57,927 nucleotides of DNA, from positions 1-57,927 of the forward strand of contig JAZNXS010000002.1 of NCBI GenBank assembly GCA_045594025.1, written 5' to 3'. The notes under the pieces were generated by a model. It was not told the origin of the DNA and ran no database searches. It saw only the letters and a program-made list of their open reading frames with translations. The translations under genes and the position numbers were made by a program. Position 1 is the first letter of the stretch; every line of letters begins with the position of its first letter. Shown here one piece after another: positions 51,124 to 57,927 of this stretch. This DNA is from Scatosoma sp045594025. GTDB lineage: Bacteria; Bacillota; Clostridia; Christensenellales; Borkfalkiaceae.

Positions 51124-51151
51124 AAAAGAGCCTACCAACGTAGACTCTTTT
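51124..51151 (-). terminator. Terminator of rpsU
   Basis: AAAAGAG-CTAC and GTAG-CTCTTTT pair with a single mismatch around a CAAC loop. Confidence 0.8.
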
Positions 51152-51157
51152 GTGCTT

Positions 51158-51334
51158 TTAGTTTCTGCTTCTCTTACGAGCAGCTTCCGACTTCTTCTTT
51201 CTTCTTACGGAAGGCTTTTCATAGAATTCCTTCTTTCTCAAGTCGCCGATGATGCCGTCGCGGGAGCACTTTCTCTTGAAACGACGCAATGCGCTTTCAA
51301 CGTTTTCGTTTTCACCAACTCTTACCGTAGACAT
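51158..51334 (-). CDS. rpsU: Ribosomal protein bS21
   Basis: The 58-aa product reads MSTVRVGENENVESALRRF at its start, followed by the family-typical KRKCSRDGIIGDLRKKEFYE and a basic tail PSVRRKKKSEAARKRSRN. Length is normal. AAGGTG lies before ATG 51334. Transcribed from a consensus promoter; probably single-gene because a terminator follows. Confidence 0.96.
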   Translation of the reverse strand: MSTVRVGENENVESALRRFKRKCSRDGIIGDLRKKEFYEKPSVRRKKKSEAARKRSRN

Positions 51335-51381
51335 TTCCTTTTCACCTTCCTTTGCCGATGCGTTTAATCATTTACCACGTA

Positions 51382-51410
51382 ATTATAGCAATTCCGCCAC
51401 TTTCTGTCAA
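51382..51410 (-). promoter_or_regulatory. rpsU promoter
   Basis: Minus strand TTGACA (51405-51410), 17-bp spacer, TATAAT (51382-51387). Confidence 0.88.
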
Positions 51411-51500
51411 GCTTTTTTTAAGGCTTTTTCCAACCTTTTTACGGATTTTTCCAAATTATGAAAAGGAGTAAGTCGAATTTTATCAAGATTTGTCGTTTCC

Positions 51501-52328
51501 TTATTCCGCCGATACTTCCAGGCGAATATTCCCACTTACCGTTTCAATATTCAGCGTGCCGCTACCGTCGCCGTATACACGCTTATCCCCGTTATTCGTC
51601 ATAGGAAGATCGCTGTAAAACTCGCCGCTGGTCGTCTCCGTCGTGAGGGTAAACCCTGCTGCGTTTTCAGGGAACGTCAACGTGACGTTGCCCGATACGT
51701 TATCAATATCGCACGTTTTCGGCGTTGCTTTCAACTCTATCCGAATATTACCGCTGGTGGATTCCACCTCCAAACTCTCGGCAACGCTTCCTTTCAACGT
51801 TATATCCCCAGAAATCGCTTCCATCTCCAAATCCTTTGTAAACTCGGACATGGTAGCGTTCACACTCCCCGAAACGTTGTCTACTTCGATATCAGCAACA
51901 CGAACTTCCGTCAGCTGAACGTCCGTGCTGACCACGTCAAGATCCAAACTTTGCAAAACACATTCTTGGGGTAACGTTACCACTAACGCCTTGGACGGAT
52001 AATTGCCCATGTGAATCCCTTGAACCGATTGCGCATAGCGAATACGCAAGGTTTCGCCGTCCAACCAATAGTAAAGGCTGGTGCGCTCATTTAAGGGAAC
52101 TGCCGCCGTTTCCGAAAAAACTACGCCGTCCACGTCGCCATGCTTGATTTCCAGGTCCCCCGACGTCCATATAATATCGAGATTTTTCACATTTTGCGTA
52201 AGCGTTGCGCCGCCTGCCGTGTATTTATCCGCATTTTCGTAATGCATGCCGCTATTGCATGCGGTAAAGCCTGCAAATGCCAAAATTACAGTCAATACGA
52301 TGCCTAAAAAAGAAAGTTTTCTCTTCAT
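51501..52328 (-). CDS. DUF4097-type beta-helix lipoprotein
   Basis: The 275-aa product has a lipoprotein signal peptide with lipobox FAGFTAC (Cys24), then a DUF4097 (putative adhesin-like) region. The right-handed repeat turns are visible as VSGSV, ISGDI, TSGNI, VSGNV, TSGEF and VSGNI, spaced about 20-25 residues. It is expected on the outer face of the membrane; function unknown. The ribosome site GGGGTG lies within the end of the upstream flavin reductase gene, which is 3 bases away, so it is the third gene of that operon. Confidence 0.85.
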   Translation of the reverse strand: MKRKLSFLGIVLTVILAFAGFTACNSGMHYENADKYTAGGATLTQNVKNLDIIWTSGDLEIKHGDVDGVVFSETAAVPLNERTSLYYWLDGETLRIRYAQSVQGIHMGNYPSKALVVTLPQECVLQSLDLDVVSTDVQLTEVRVADIEVDNVSGSVNATMSEFTKDLEMEAISGDITLKGSVAESLEVESTSGNIRIELKATPKTCDIDNVSGNVTLTFPENAAGFTLTTETTSGEFYSDLPMTNNGDKRVYGDGSGTLNIETVSGNIRLEVSAE

Positions 52329-52331
52329 TTT

Positions 52332-52955
52332 TCACCCCACTATTTTTTCAAAATCCTCTTTTGGATGCTTGCACCAAGGACAAATAAAGTCATCGGGAAT
52401 TTCCTCCCCTTCGTGAACATAGCCACAGATTTTGCAAACCCATTTCGTTTTGCCTGCCGCTTGCGGCTTAGGCGCTTCGGGCTTGGGTTTAATATTGCTT
52501 TGATAATATTCGTACGTCACGGATTTTTCCGTACTCAATGTTTTCGCTTCCGTCACTTCCGCAACGAATAAGGTGTGCGTATCGTAATCGTAACAATCGA
52601 TGACTTTACCGCTAAGCACCGCATTCGTATATTCAGGCAAATAGTACAATCCGTTTTCACTCGTCTCGTACCTGCCCCCTGCAAATTTATCCGTATCGCG
52701 CCCGGAAACAAAACCGAATTGTTTGAAAATATCAAACGGCGCACTCTCCGTCAATACCGAAACATTGAAAATTTTCGTCTTTCTGAGTAGCTCTTCCGAG
52801 TAGTTGGACTTGTTGACAAATACCACGATTCTTTTGGGATTATCCGTCAGCATAGACACCGTATTCACGATACAGCCGTTCTGTTTTTCGCCGTCCGTTG
52901 TCGTCAATACAAACAAGCCGTAAGTTAACTTATACATCGCTTCTTTTTCTATCAT
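52332..52955 (-). CDS. Flavin reductase-rubredoxin fusion
   Basis: The 207-aa protein joins an FMN-binding flavin reductase-like domain (about 1-150; KLTYGLFVLTTTDG, GCIVNTVSM) to a C-terminal rubredoxin (about 168-207) with CKICGYVHEG and CPWCKHP, separated by a Pro/Lys-rich linker. Such fusions serve as electron carriers in anaerobes, for example to oxygen- or superoxide-reducing proteins. The superoxide reductase gene is immediately upstream (35 bases), which supports that role. AGGAT precedes ATG 52955. Confidence 0.9.
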   Translation of the reverse strand: MIEKEAMYKLTYGLFVLTTTDGEKQNGCIVNTVSMLTDNPKRIVVFVNKSNYSEELLRKTKIFNVSVLTESAPFDIFKQFGFVSGRDTDKFAGGRYETSENGLYYLPEYTNAVLSGKVIDCYDYDTHTLFVAEVTEAKTLSTEKSVTYEYYQSNIKPKPEAPKPQAAGKTKWVCKICGYVHEGEEIPDDFICPWCKHPKEDFEKIVG

Positions 52956-52990
52956 GGTATTTATCCTCGTTTTATATGATTTTCCTTATC

Positions 52991-53344
52991 TTAGTCTTTC
53001 CAAAGTCCGTGCAGGTTGCAATATGCGTATACCGCTACCGCCTTATCGCCGTCCGCAAGCTTGAACGCGCACACGGGTGCTTCGTTGGGATTCAAATATT
53101 GCACTTGATAACCCTTTTCCGTTTCCAACGCTACCCATTCGATAAAATGTTCCGCCGTCATAGGGTGCGCTACGCTGCCCACGTCTACTTTCACCGTCTT
53201 GCACTTCTTTTCTACAACGGGTACGTGCTTTTCCTGCGCCGCGTCCGTGCTGCCTGCAATCAGCTCCTTCCAGCCGTCCAACTTTAATTCCTCTTTCGAG
53301 ATAACTACCTTCTTGCAATTTTCACATTGATAAAATTTTAACAT
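52991..53344 (-). CDS. Superoxide reductase (desulfoferrodoxin-like)
   Basis: Reduces superoxide to peroxide at an Fe(His)4Cys centre. The 117-aa protein has the conserved ligand segments EKHVPVV, VGSVAHPMTAEHFIEW and the C-terminal YCNLHGLWK. The N-terminus has only CENC of the desulfoferrodoxin centre I (four Cys are needed), so the first iron site is lost or reduced. AAGGAG precedes ATG 53344. First gene of a three-gene operon from a consensus promoter. Confidence 0.92.
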   Translation of the reverse strand: MLKFYQCENCKKVVISKEELKLDGWKELIAGSTDAAQEKHVPVVEKKCKTVKVDVGSVAHPMTAEHFIEWVALETEKGYQVQYLNPNEAPVCAFKLADGDKAVAVYAYCNLHGLWKD

Positions 53345-53380
53345 AATATTTTCTCCTTATTGAGATTTAATCTTATTTGG

Positions 53381-53409
53381 ATTATAACATACTAAGATGT
53401 TCTTGTCAA
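53381..53409 (-). promoter_or_regulatory. SOR operon promoter
   Basis: Minus strand TTGACA (53404-53409), 17-bp spacer, TATAAT (53381-53386). An inverted pair ATCTTA/TAAGAT brackets the -10; it is not a clear PerR box. Confidence 0.85.
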
Positions 53410-53448
53410 TAGATTAAGCAAAATTATTTGAAAAAATTCCAAAAAAAA

Positions 53449-54258
53449 CTATTGGGTTAAACAATTATGTTTATATAATTTCTCATTTAGGAATTCGCAG
53501 GCAATTTTTAGCTCTTCAATTTCTCGATAATCATCTTTGTAAGCCTCAATGATAAGCGCGCCGTCAAACCCCACGTCCTTCAAGCGTTTGATCAGCGTAT
53601 CAAAGTCGAAATCCCCCTTCCCAGGGAGGCACATACCCCTTTGACAAATATCGGACACGTGCACGTACGCAAGACGTTCGCCCATTTCAATAAGATAGCT
53701 TTCGTACGAATAACCTGAAATTCTGGCTTGCTTGATATCCAACACCCCTTTCAATTCGGGAATTGCCGTCGCTAATTTCGAAAAAACGCCGGGGCGGTTA
53801 TACGTGGACCATTCCACGTTTTCAAGGCAAAGCTGCACCCCATGTCCTTGACAAAAGTGCAAAAGCTTCTCAAATCCCTGTATCATACGGGGAAAATTAT
53901 CGTTTTCGGGATTGCGCGCGGCTTTCTTCATGCGCGCAGTGCCATGGAAGGTATAATAGGGCGCTCCCAAAGCCTTGGCGCTTTCCAGTACTTTTTCAAG
54001 CCATGCATACGCGTCTGCCTGCACCCTTGGGTGGGCGTTGAAGAGTTGCGGCTCGAACGCCGTGTTCAAGTCGTGTACGGAATTGACGCGCAAGCCTCCC
54101 TTTCGTTCCTGCAAAAGCTTTGCAAACGGATAACCGTATTCGGAAAAAGAGGTCAAAAAGACCTCTACGTTTTTCACGCCAAGCCCGTCTAAAATGGGCA
54201 AAGCGTCCTCATTATTCGCCCGCAAAAACAGCGAGGCGGTGGATACTCCCGTTTGCAT
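53449..54258 (-). CDS. Sugar phosphate isomerase/epimerase-type TIM barrel
   Basis: The 269-aa product is of the xylose isomerase-like/AP endonuclease 2 barrel superfamily: metal-ligand segments YYTFHGTA, CLENVEWS, LDIKQARISG, YVHVSDIC and the C-terminal LIIEAYKDDY (Glu). The substrate is not predictable. Fourth gene of an apparent operon, 10 bases after the nitroreductase gene. Confidence 0.85.
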   Translation of the reverse strand: MQTGVSTASLFLRANNEDALPILDGLGVKNVEVFLTSFSEYGYPFAKLLQERKGGLRVNSVHDLNTAFEPQLFNAHPRVQADAYAWLEKVLESAKALGAPYYTFHGTARMKKAARNPENDNFPRMIQGFEKLLHFCQGHGVQLCLENVEWSTYNRPGVFSKLATAIPELKGVLDIKQARISGYSYESYLIEMGERLAYVHVSDICQRGMCLPGKGDFDFDTLIKRLKDVGFDGALIIEAYKDDYREIEELKIACEFLNEKLYKHNCLTQ

Positions 54259-54268
54259 AGTTTTCCTC

Positions 54269-54790
54269 TTATTCTACGTAATAAACTCTGTTTTCCTTTC
54301 TCGGCTTTTCAGCAGGATATTCCCCATCAAGATAGCCGATGATGCAGTTACCGATCCCCTCGTATTCCCCATCAATGCCGAGCTTTTGAAGCAGTGCTTT
54401 TCCCTCCGGCATTTCAAACGTTTCTTTCGCGCGGTGAATCCAACACGCGCCAAGCCCCAAGGCGTGTGCCGCCAACTGCAAATTTTCCATCACAAGCGAG
54501 CCGTCGTAAAGATAGGTAGGCACGTTTTTATCCGCAAGGACAACCAGCACCACGGGCGCGCCGTAAAAAGGATCGCTACGGAAAAAAGGATCTTTGCCCG
54601 CGTTGAGCTTAGACAGTTCGTCTCGTACCTGCTTATTCGTAACCGCTACAATTACGGGGGATTGCTTGTTCAGCCCCGAGGGAGCATTCAAACCTGCTTC
54701 CACGATTTTTTCAATCAGCGCCTTCGGCACGGGATCGGATTTATACTTCTTTACGCTTCTGCGCGTCAACATACATTCCATCGTATTCAT
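54269..54790 (-). CDS. Nitroreductase family flavoprotein
   Basis: The 173-aa FMN protein shows TRRSVKKYKSDPVPKALIEKI and APSGLNKQSPVIVAV (FMN contacts), and the LGLGACWIHRA and IGNCIIGYLDG segments of the family. Physiological substrate unknown. It follows luxS by 5 bases. Confidence 0.92.
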   Translation of the reverse strand: MNTMECMLTRRSVKKYKSDPVPKALIEKIVEAGLNAPSGLNKQSPVIVAVTNKQVRDELSKLNAGKDPFFRSDPFYGAPVVLVVLADKNVPTYLYDGSLVMENLQLAAHALGLGACWIHRAKETFEMPEGKALLQKLGIDGEYEGIGNCIIGYLDGEYPAEKPRKENRVYYVE

Positions 54791-54795
54791 TATCG

Positions 54796-55257
54796 TTACT
54801 CCTTATACTGCAAATCTGCAACTGCCCAGTCTTTTAATACCTCAAACATTTCTTTCCCAAGCTGTTTTGCGCCTGCGAGATCGTGATCAAGATAATTGCC
54901 GCACTCCTCTTTCTTATTTCCGGGGATTTCCCCTTCAAAGTCACGAGCAAAAGCCATGCTTTCCTTCACGAGTTGAATGGCATTTTCATACGACAAGGTA
55001 TCCCTCGTTAGGAAATAGAAGCCCGTTCTGCAACCCATCGGGCCAACATAGATGACGTGTTCTCCCCATGCGCTGTTACGAGCATAGGTGGCGAATAAAT
55101 GCTCTAAGGTATGCGCCGCGCTCATATTTAAATAATCGCCGCCGTTCGGCTTTTTCATGCGAATGTCATACGTGACGACGTCGCCGTCCATACGGGAAAC
55201 GTACATTCCCTTTTCAAGCGTATCATGATTTACTTTAAAGCTGGCTATTTTCTTCAT
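54796..55257 (-). CDS. luxS: S-ribosylhomocysteine lyase LuxS
   Basis: Cleaves S-ribosylhomocysteine to homocysteine and DPD (precursor of AI-2). The 153-aa protein has the metal site HTLEH (His, His) and Cys in KKEECGNYL, plus the catalytic Cys in MGCRTGFY. AGGAG lies before ATG 55257. It recycles the SAM by-product and connects to metK. Confidence 0.96.
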   Translation of the reverse strand: MKKIASFKVNHDTLEKGMYVSRMDGDVVTYDIRMKKPNGGDYLNMSAAHTLEHLFATYARNSAWGEHVIYVGPMGCRTGFYFLTRDTLSYENAIQLVKESMAFARDFEGEIPGNKKEECGNYLDHDLAGAKQLGKEMFEVLKDWAVADLQYKE

Positions 55258-55266
55258 ATTTTCTCC

Positions 55267-56268
55267 TTATTTCCCAAAAAAATCCCTAAACGCAGGGGGC
55301 ATGGGCGCGTTGAAGGTGATAATTTCTTTATTGACGGGATGTAAAAACTCTAACCGCGACGCGTGCAATCCAAGACGTTCCAACGGATTTTTCACCTGCG
55401 TACCGTCCTGCTTTTTGCCATACTTATCATCGCCGACAACGGGACAGCCAAGCGATTGCATATGCACACGAATCTGATTTTTTCTACCCGAATCAATCTT
55501 TACCCTAAGCAAGGAATATTCTCCGTTTTCCTTTATCACCTCGTAATGGGTAATTGCTTTTTGCCCCGTGGGATCGTTGGTGGAATAGACCAAATTATTT
55601 TTATTTTCTTTTAAGTAGGTGGTAATCGTGTCCTGCTTTTTTTCCAAAACGCCTTCTACAACGGCGAAGTATTCGCGCACGGAAACAAGCTCGTTCCAGT
55701 GCATTTTCAGCATGGAATGAATTTTAATATCCTTGGCGAACACCAAAACCCCCGAAGTTTCCTTATCTATCCTATGCAGAACGTAAGGACGGCTGTTTTT
55801 GCCCTGCGCCTGCATATATTCCAAAACAAAACCGTATGCGCATTCGGTATTTTTATCGCTTTCTACCGACAATAACCCAACCGGCTTATTGATGGCGATA
55901 AATTCGTTATCCTCGTGAATAATGGCGATTTGCGCAGGACGCTTAGGCGCTGTTCTTACCTTTGCCGTCGGTTTGGCAGTAGCCGTAGCCCCCTCTTTAA
56001 TCGGTTTTTTCGACAGTTTTACCTCATCGTCTTTCGCAAGCGGAAAGTTATATTGCGTGACCACACTGCCGTTGACGAGCACCTGCCGTCTTACCAGCAT
56101 CGATTTCACGTTATTGCGAGACGTGCCGCATTTACGCAATAAAAACTCTAATAGCTCGTCACTGTGATTGACTTTGTATGTCGCCGTATACACGGGTGCA
56201 CCGTTTATACGTTCATCGCGTACCTGCCCTGTCGATTTTTGTCTGTTTTTACCAAAATTTCTTTGCAT
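55267..56268 (-). CDS. RluA/RluD family 23S/tRNA pseudouridine synthase
   Basis: The 333-aa enzyme has an N-terminal S4-like domain (LLEFLLRKCGTSRNNVKSML, residues about 36-90), a basic linker and the RluA catalytic motif VLHRIDKETSGVLVFA (Asp nucleophile), with RKNQIRVHMQSLG and GLHASRLEFLHP. Target uridine cannot be told. AAGGATA precedes ATG 56268. First gene of the operon leading to luxS, from its own promoter. Confidence 0.93.
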   Translation of the reverse strand: MQRNFGKNRQKSTGQVRDERINGAPVYTATYKVNHSDELLEFLLRKCGTSRNNVKSMLVRRQVLVNGSVVTQYNFPLAKDDEVKLSKKPIKEGATATAKPTAKVRTAPKRPAQIAIIHEDNEFIAINKPVGLLSVESDKNTECAYGFVLEYMQAQGKNSRPYVLHRIDKETSGVLVFAKDIKIHSMLKMHWNELVSVREYFAVVEGVLEKKQDTITTYLKENKNNLVYSTNDPTGQKAITHYEVIKENGEYSLLRVKIDSGRKNQIRVHMQSLGCPVVGDDKYGKKQDGTQVKNPLERLGLHASRLEFLHPVNKEIITFNAPMPPAFRDFFGK

Positions 56269-56298
56269 ATCCGTTATCCTTATATTCTATTCCCCTAT

Positions 56299-56327
56299 AT
56301 TATACACCAATTTTTCCCAGCCGTCAA
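56299..56327 (-). promoter_or_regulatory. Promoter of the rluD-like/luxS operon
   Basis: Minus strand TTGACG (56322-56327), 17-bp spacer, TATAAT (56299-56304). Confidence 0.82.
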
Positions 56328-56337
56328 CAGTTCTAAA

Positions 56338-56371
56338 ATAAAAAACGGCTTGGTTGTTACACCAAGCCGTT
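56338..56371 (-). terminator. Terminator of ppdK
   Basis: AACGGCTTGGT (56344-56354) and ACCAAGCCGTT (56361-56371) form an 11-bp stem, then T-run on the minus strand. Confidence 0.9.
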
Positions 56372-56396
56372 CGTTTTATTCAAGTTGCCTCAAAAA

Positions 56397-57927
56397 TTAG
56401 TTTCTGGGCTTCTTAATGTTCGCCTGAGCAGCCGACAATCTTGCAATGGGCACACGGTAAGGCGAGCAGGAAACGTAGGAAAGACCGATTTCGTGGCAGA
56501 ATTCGATGGAGGAAGGATCGCCGCCATGTTCGCCGCAAATACCAAGGTGCATGTTGGGACGAACTGCTTTACCGCCGTCAACAGCCATCTTCATAAGCTT
56601 ACCAACGCCCGTCGTATCCAATCTTGCGAAAGGATCGGATTCGTAAATCTTGTTTGCATAATATGCAGGCAAGAACTTACCAGCGTCGTCACGGGAGAAG
56701 CCAAACGCCATCTGCGTAAGGTCGTTCGTACCGAAGCAGAAGAATTCCGCTTCCTTTGCAATTTCTTCAGCCGTCAAGCACGCACGAGGAATTTCGATCA
56801 TCGTACCAACTTCGTACTTAAGATCTACGCCGCTAGCCGCGATAACTTCGTTAGCCGTCTTTACAACGATGTCCTTAACGAACTTCAATTCCTTCGTTTC
56901 ACCCGTAAGAGGGATCATGATTTCGGGAACGAGGCTCCAATCGGGATGTCTCTTAATTACGCTGGTCGCCGCCTTGATAACCGCCTTCGTCTGCATTACT
57001 GCGATTTCGGGATAGGTTACGCTCAAACGGCAGCCACGGTGCCCCATCATGGGGTTGAATTCGTGGAGACCTGCGATGATGTCCTTAATCTGAGCAACCG
57101 TCTTGCCCTGTGCGTTTGCAAGAGCCGCGATATCTTCTTCAGAGGTAGGAACGAATTCGTGAAGAGGAGGATCGAGGAAACGGATGGTTACAGGGTAACC
57201 GCCAAGCGCTTCGAAGAGACCTTCGAAGTCAGCCTGCTGCATAGGTTCGATCTTTGCAAGTGCTGCTTCTCTTTCTTCTACGGTGTCGGAGCAGATCATT
57301 TCACGGAACGCGCCGATTCTGGAAGGATCGAAGAACATGTGTTCCGTACGGCAAAGGCCGATACCCTGCGCGCCGAAAGCAACTGCCTGCTTTGCGTCTT
57401 CAGGGCTGTCTGCGTTCGTTCTTACGCCGAGAGCCTTATACTTATCGGCAAGGTCCATGATACGTCCGAAGTAACCGGAGTTGGGATCTGCAGGAACGGT
57501 CTTGATAAGCGTATCGTAGATGTTACCCGTGGAACCGTCAAGGGAAAGTACGTCGCCTTCACGGAAGATCTTACCAGCGAGTTCGAACCACTTTTCTTCT
57601 TCGTGCATCTTGATGTCGCCGCAACCGGATACACAGCACGTACCCATACCACGAGCAACAACGGCTGCGTGAGAGGTCTGACCGCCGCGAACCGTCAAGA
57701 TACCCTGCGCATATTTCATACCTTCGATATCTTCGGGAGAGGTTTCCAAACGAACGAGGATAACGTTTTCGCCCTTCTTACCTTCCACAACAGCGTCTTC
57801 AGCCGTGAATACGATCTTACCAGCTGCTGCGCCAGGGGAAGCTGCGATACCCTTACCTACTACGTTGTTCTTATCTGCATCTTTCAATGCCTTTGCGTCG
57901 AACTGAGGGTGAAGGAGCATGTCGAGG
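56397..57927 (-). CDS. ppdK: Pyruvate, phosphate dikinase, C-terminal part
   Basis: PPDK interconverts pyruvate and phosphoenolpyruvate using ATP/AMP and phosphate. Only the last 509 or so residues are present; the 5' part runs off the window. The phosphohistidine domain is complete with GGQTSHAAVVARGMG (catalytic His), followed by the PEP-binding barrel: GLCRTEHMFF, FLDPPLHEF, MMGHRGCRLSVTYPEI, FCFGTNDLTQM and GICGEHGGDP (catalytic Cys region). The gene ends at a strong terminator. Confidence 0.95.
   Translation of the reverse strand, partial: LDMLLHPQFDAKALKDADKNNVVGKGIAASPGAAAGKIVFTAEDAVVEGKKGENVILVRLETSPEDIEGMKYAQGILTVRGGQTSHAAVVARGMGTCCVSGCGDIKMHEEEKWFELAGKIFREGDVLSLDGSTGNIYDTLIKTVPADPNSGYFGRIMDLADKYKALGVRTNADSPEDAKQAVAFGAQGIGLCRTEHMFFDPSRIGAFREMICSDTVEEREAALAKIEPMQQADFEGLFEALGGYPVTIRFLDPPLHEFVPTSEEDIAALANAQGKTVAQIKDIIAGLHEFNPMMGHRGCRLSVTYPEIAVMQTKAVIKAATSVIKRHPDWSLVPEIMIPLTGETKELKFVKDIVVKTANEVIAASGVDLKYEVGTMIEIPRACLTAEEIAKEAEFFCFGTNDLTQMAFGFSRDDAGKFLPAYYANKIYESDPFARLDTTGVGKLMKMAVDGGKAVRPNMHLGICGEHGGDPSSIEFCHEIGLSYVSCSPYRVPIARLSAAQANIKKPRN

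Noticed and set aside
53381..53409. PerR box at the SOR promoter
   Set aside because: The A/T-rich inverted repeat around the -10 deviates too much from TTATAATnATTATAA.

Overview
The window looks like one chromosomal contig from an anaerobic, low-to-moderate GC Gram-positive bacterium, most likely an uncultured gut member of the Clostridia. The main reasons are gene order and gene content. The segment from 30.4 to 45.9 kb runs yicC-gmk-rpoZ-priA-def-fmt-rsmB-rlmN-X-rpe-(GH29)-rpmB-asp23-fakA-recG, which is a thinned version of the Bacillus/Clostridia block. Two DegV proteins, FakA, Asp23, LuxS, a superoxide reductase with a rubredoxin fusion, and PPDK all fit an anaerobic Firmicute. Promoters are of sigma-A type (TTGACA-N17-TATAAT) and most genes have GGAGG-like ribosome binding sites. 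Both ends cut genes: secA at the left, which also carries an apparent in-frame stop at 36-38, and ppdK at the right.

Layout: 0-9.4 kb holds secA, asnA, metK, a PflX-like radical SAM protein, an ABC-F ATPase and an SPFH membrane protein. At 9.4-9.9 kb a 326-bp MITE-like element with 25-bp imperfect terminal inverted repeats lies between the SPFH gene and a small ribbon-helix-helix gene. At 10.0-12.6 kb there is a DegV gene and a two-gene operon (HTH regulator plus an unrecognised 310-aa helical protein) preceded by symmetrically arranged TTTACAC/GTGTAAA boxes. At 12.7-19.9 kb is a four-gene carbohydrate operon (GH78, Gfo/Idh oxidoreductase, GH36, GH28) that suggests use of pectin or rhamnogalacturonan side chains. 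tRNA-Ser(UGA) lies at 20.4 kb, with a duplicated 3' end and terminator.

At 20.7-30.3 kb are a QueG-like iron-sulfur protein, GH31, a DUF1653 protein, an ArsB/SLC13-like permease, TrmO, a two-module lipoprotein under a perfect palindrome, a second DegV, a minD/minE-like pair and a HisIE whose HisI half has lost key metal ligands. At 30.4-45.9 kb is the conserved replication/translation block, with GH29 and a YgjV-like membrane protein inserted and remA, coaBC, prpC, prkC and rsgA missing from their usual places. At 46-56.3 kb are ligA, pcrA, an unknown gene, rpsU, the SOR / flavin reductase-rubredoxin / DUF4097 operon, and a pseudouridine synthase-luxS-nitroreductase-sugar isomerase operon.

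The most unusual signals are: the modular GTGAATT-hairpin intergenic repeat (four copies); a 125-bp inverted-repeat element whose end supplies the def stop codon; the HTH/310-aa operon with its dyad operator; a divergent MinE candidate; two promoters placed so close to the start codon that leaderless mRNAs are expected (PflX-like gene and pcrA); and the secA stop. All functional calls rest on reading motifs by eye; no database search was run.
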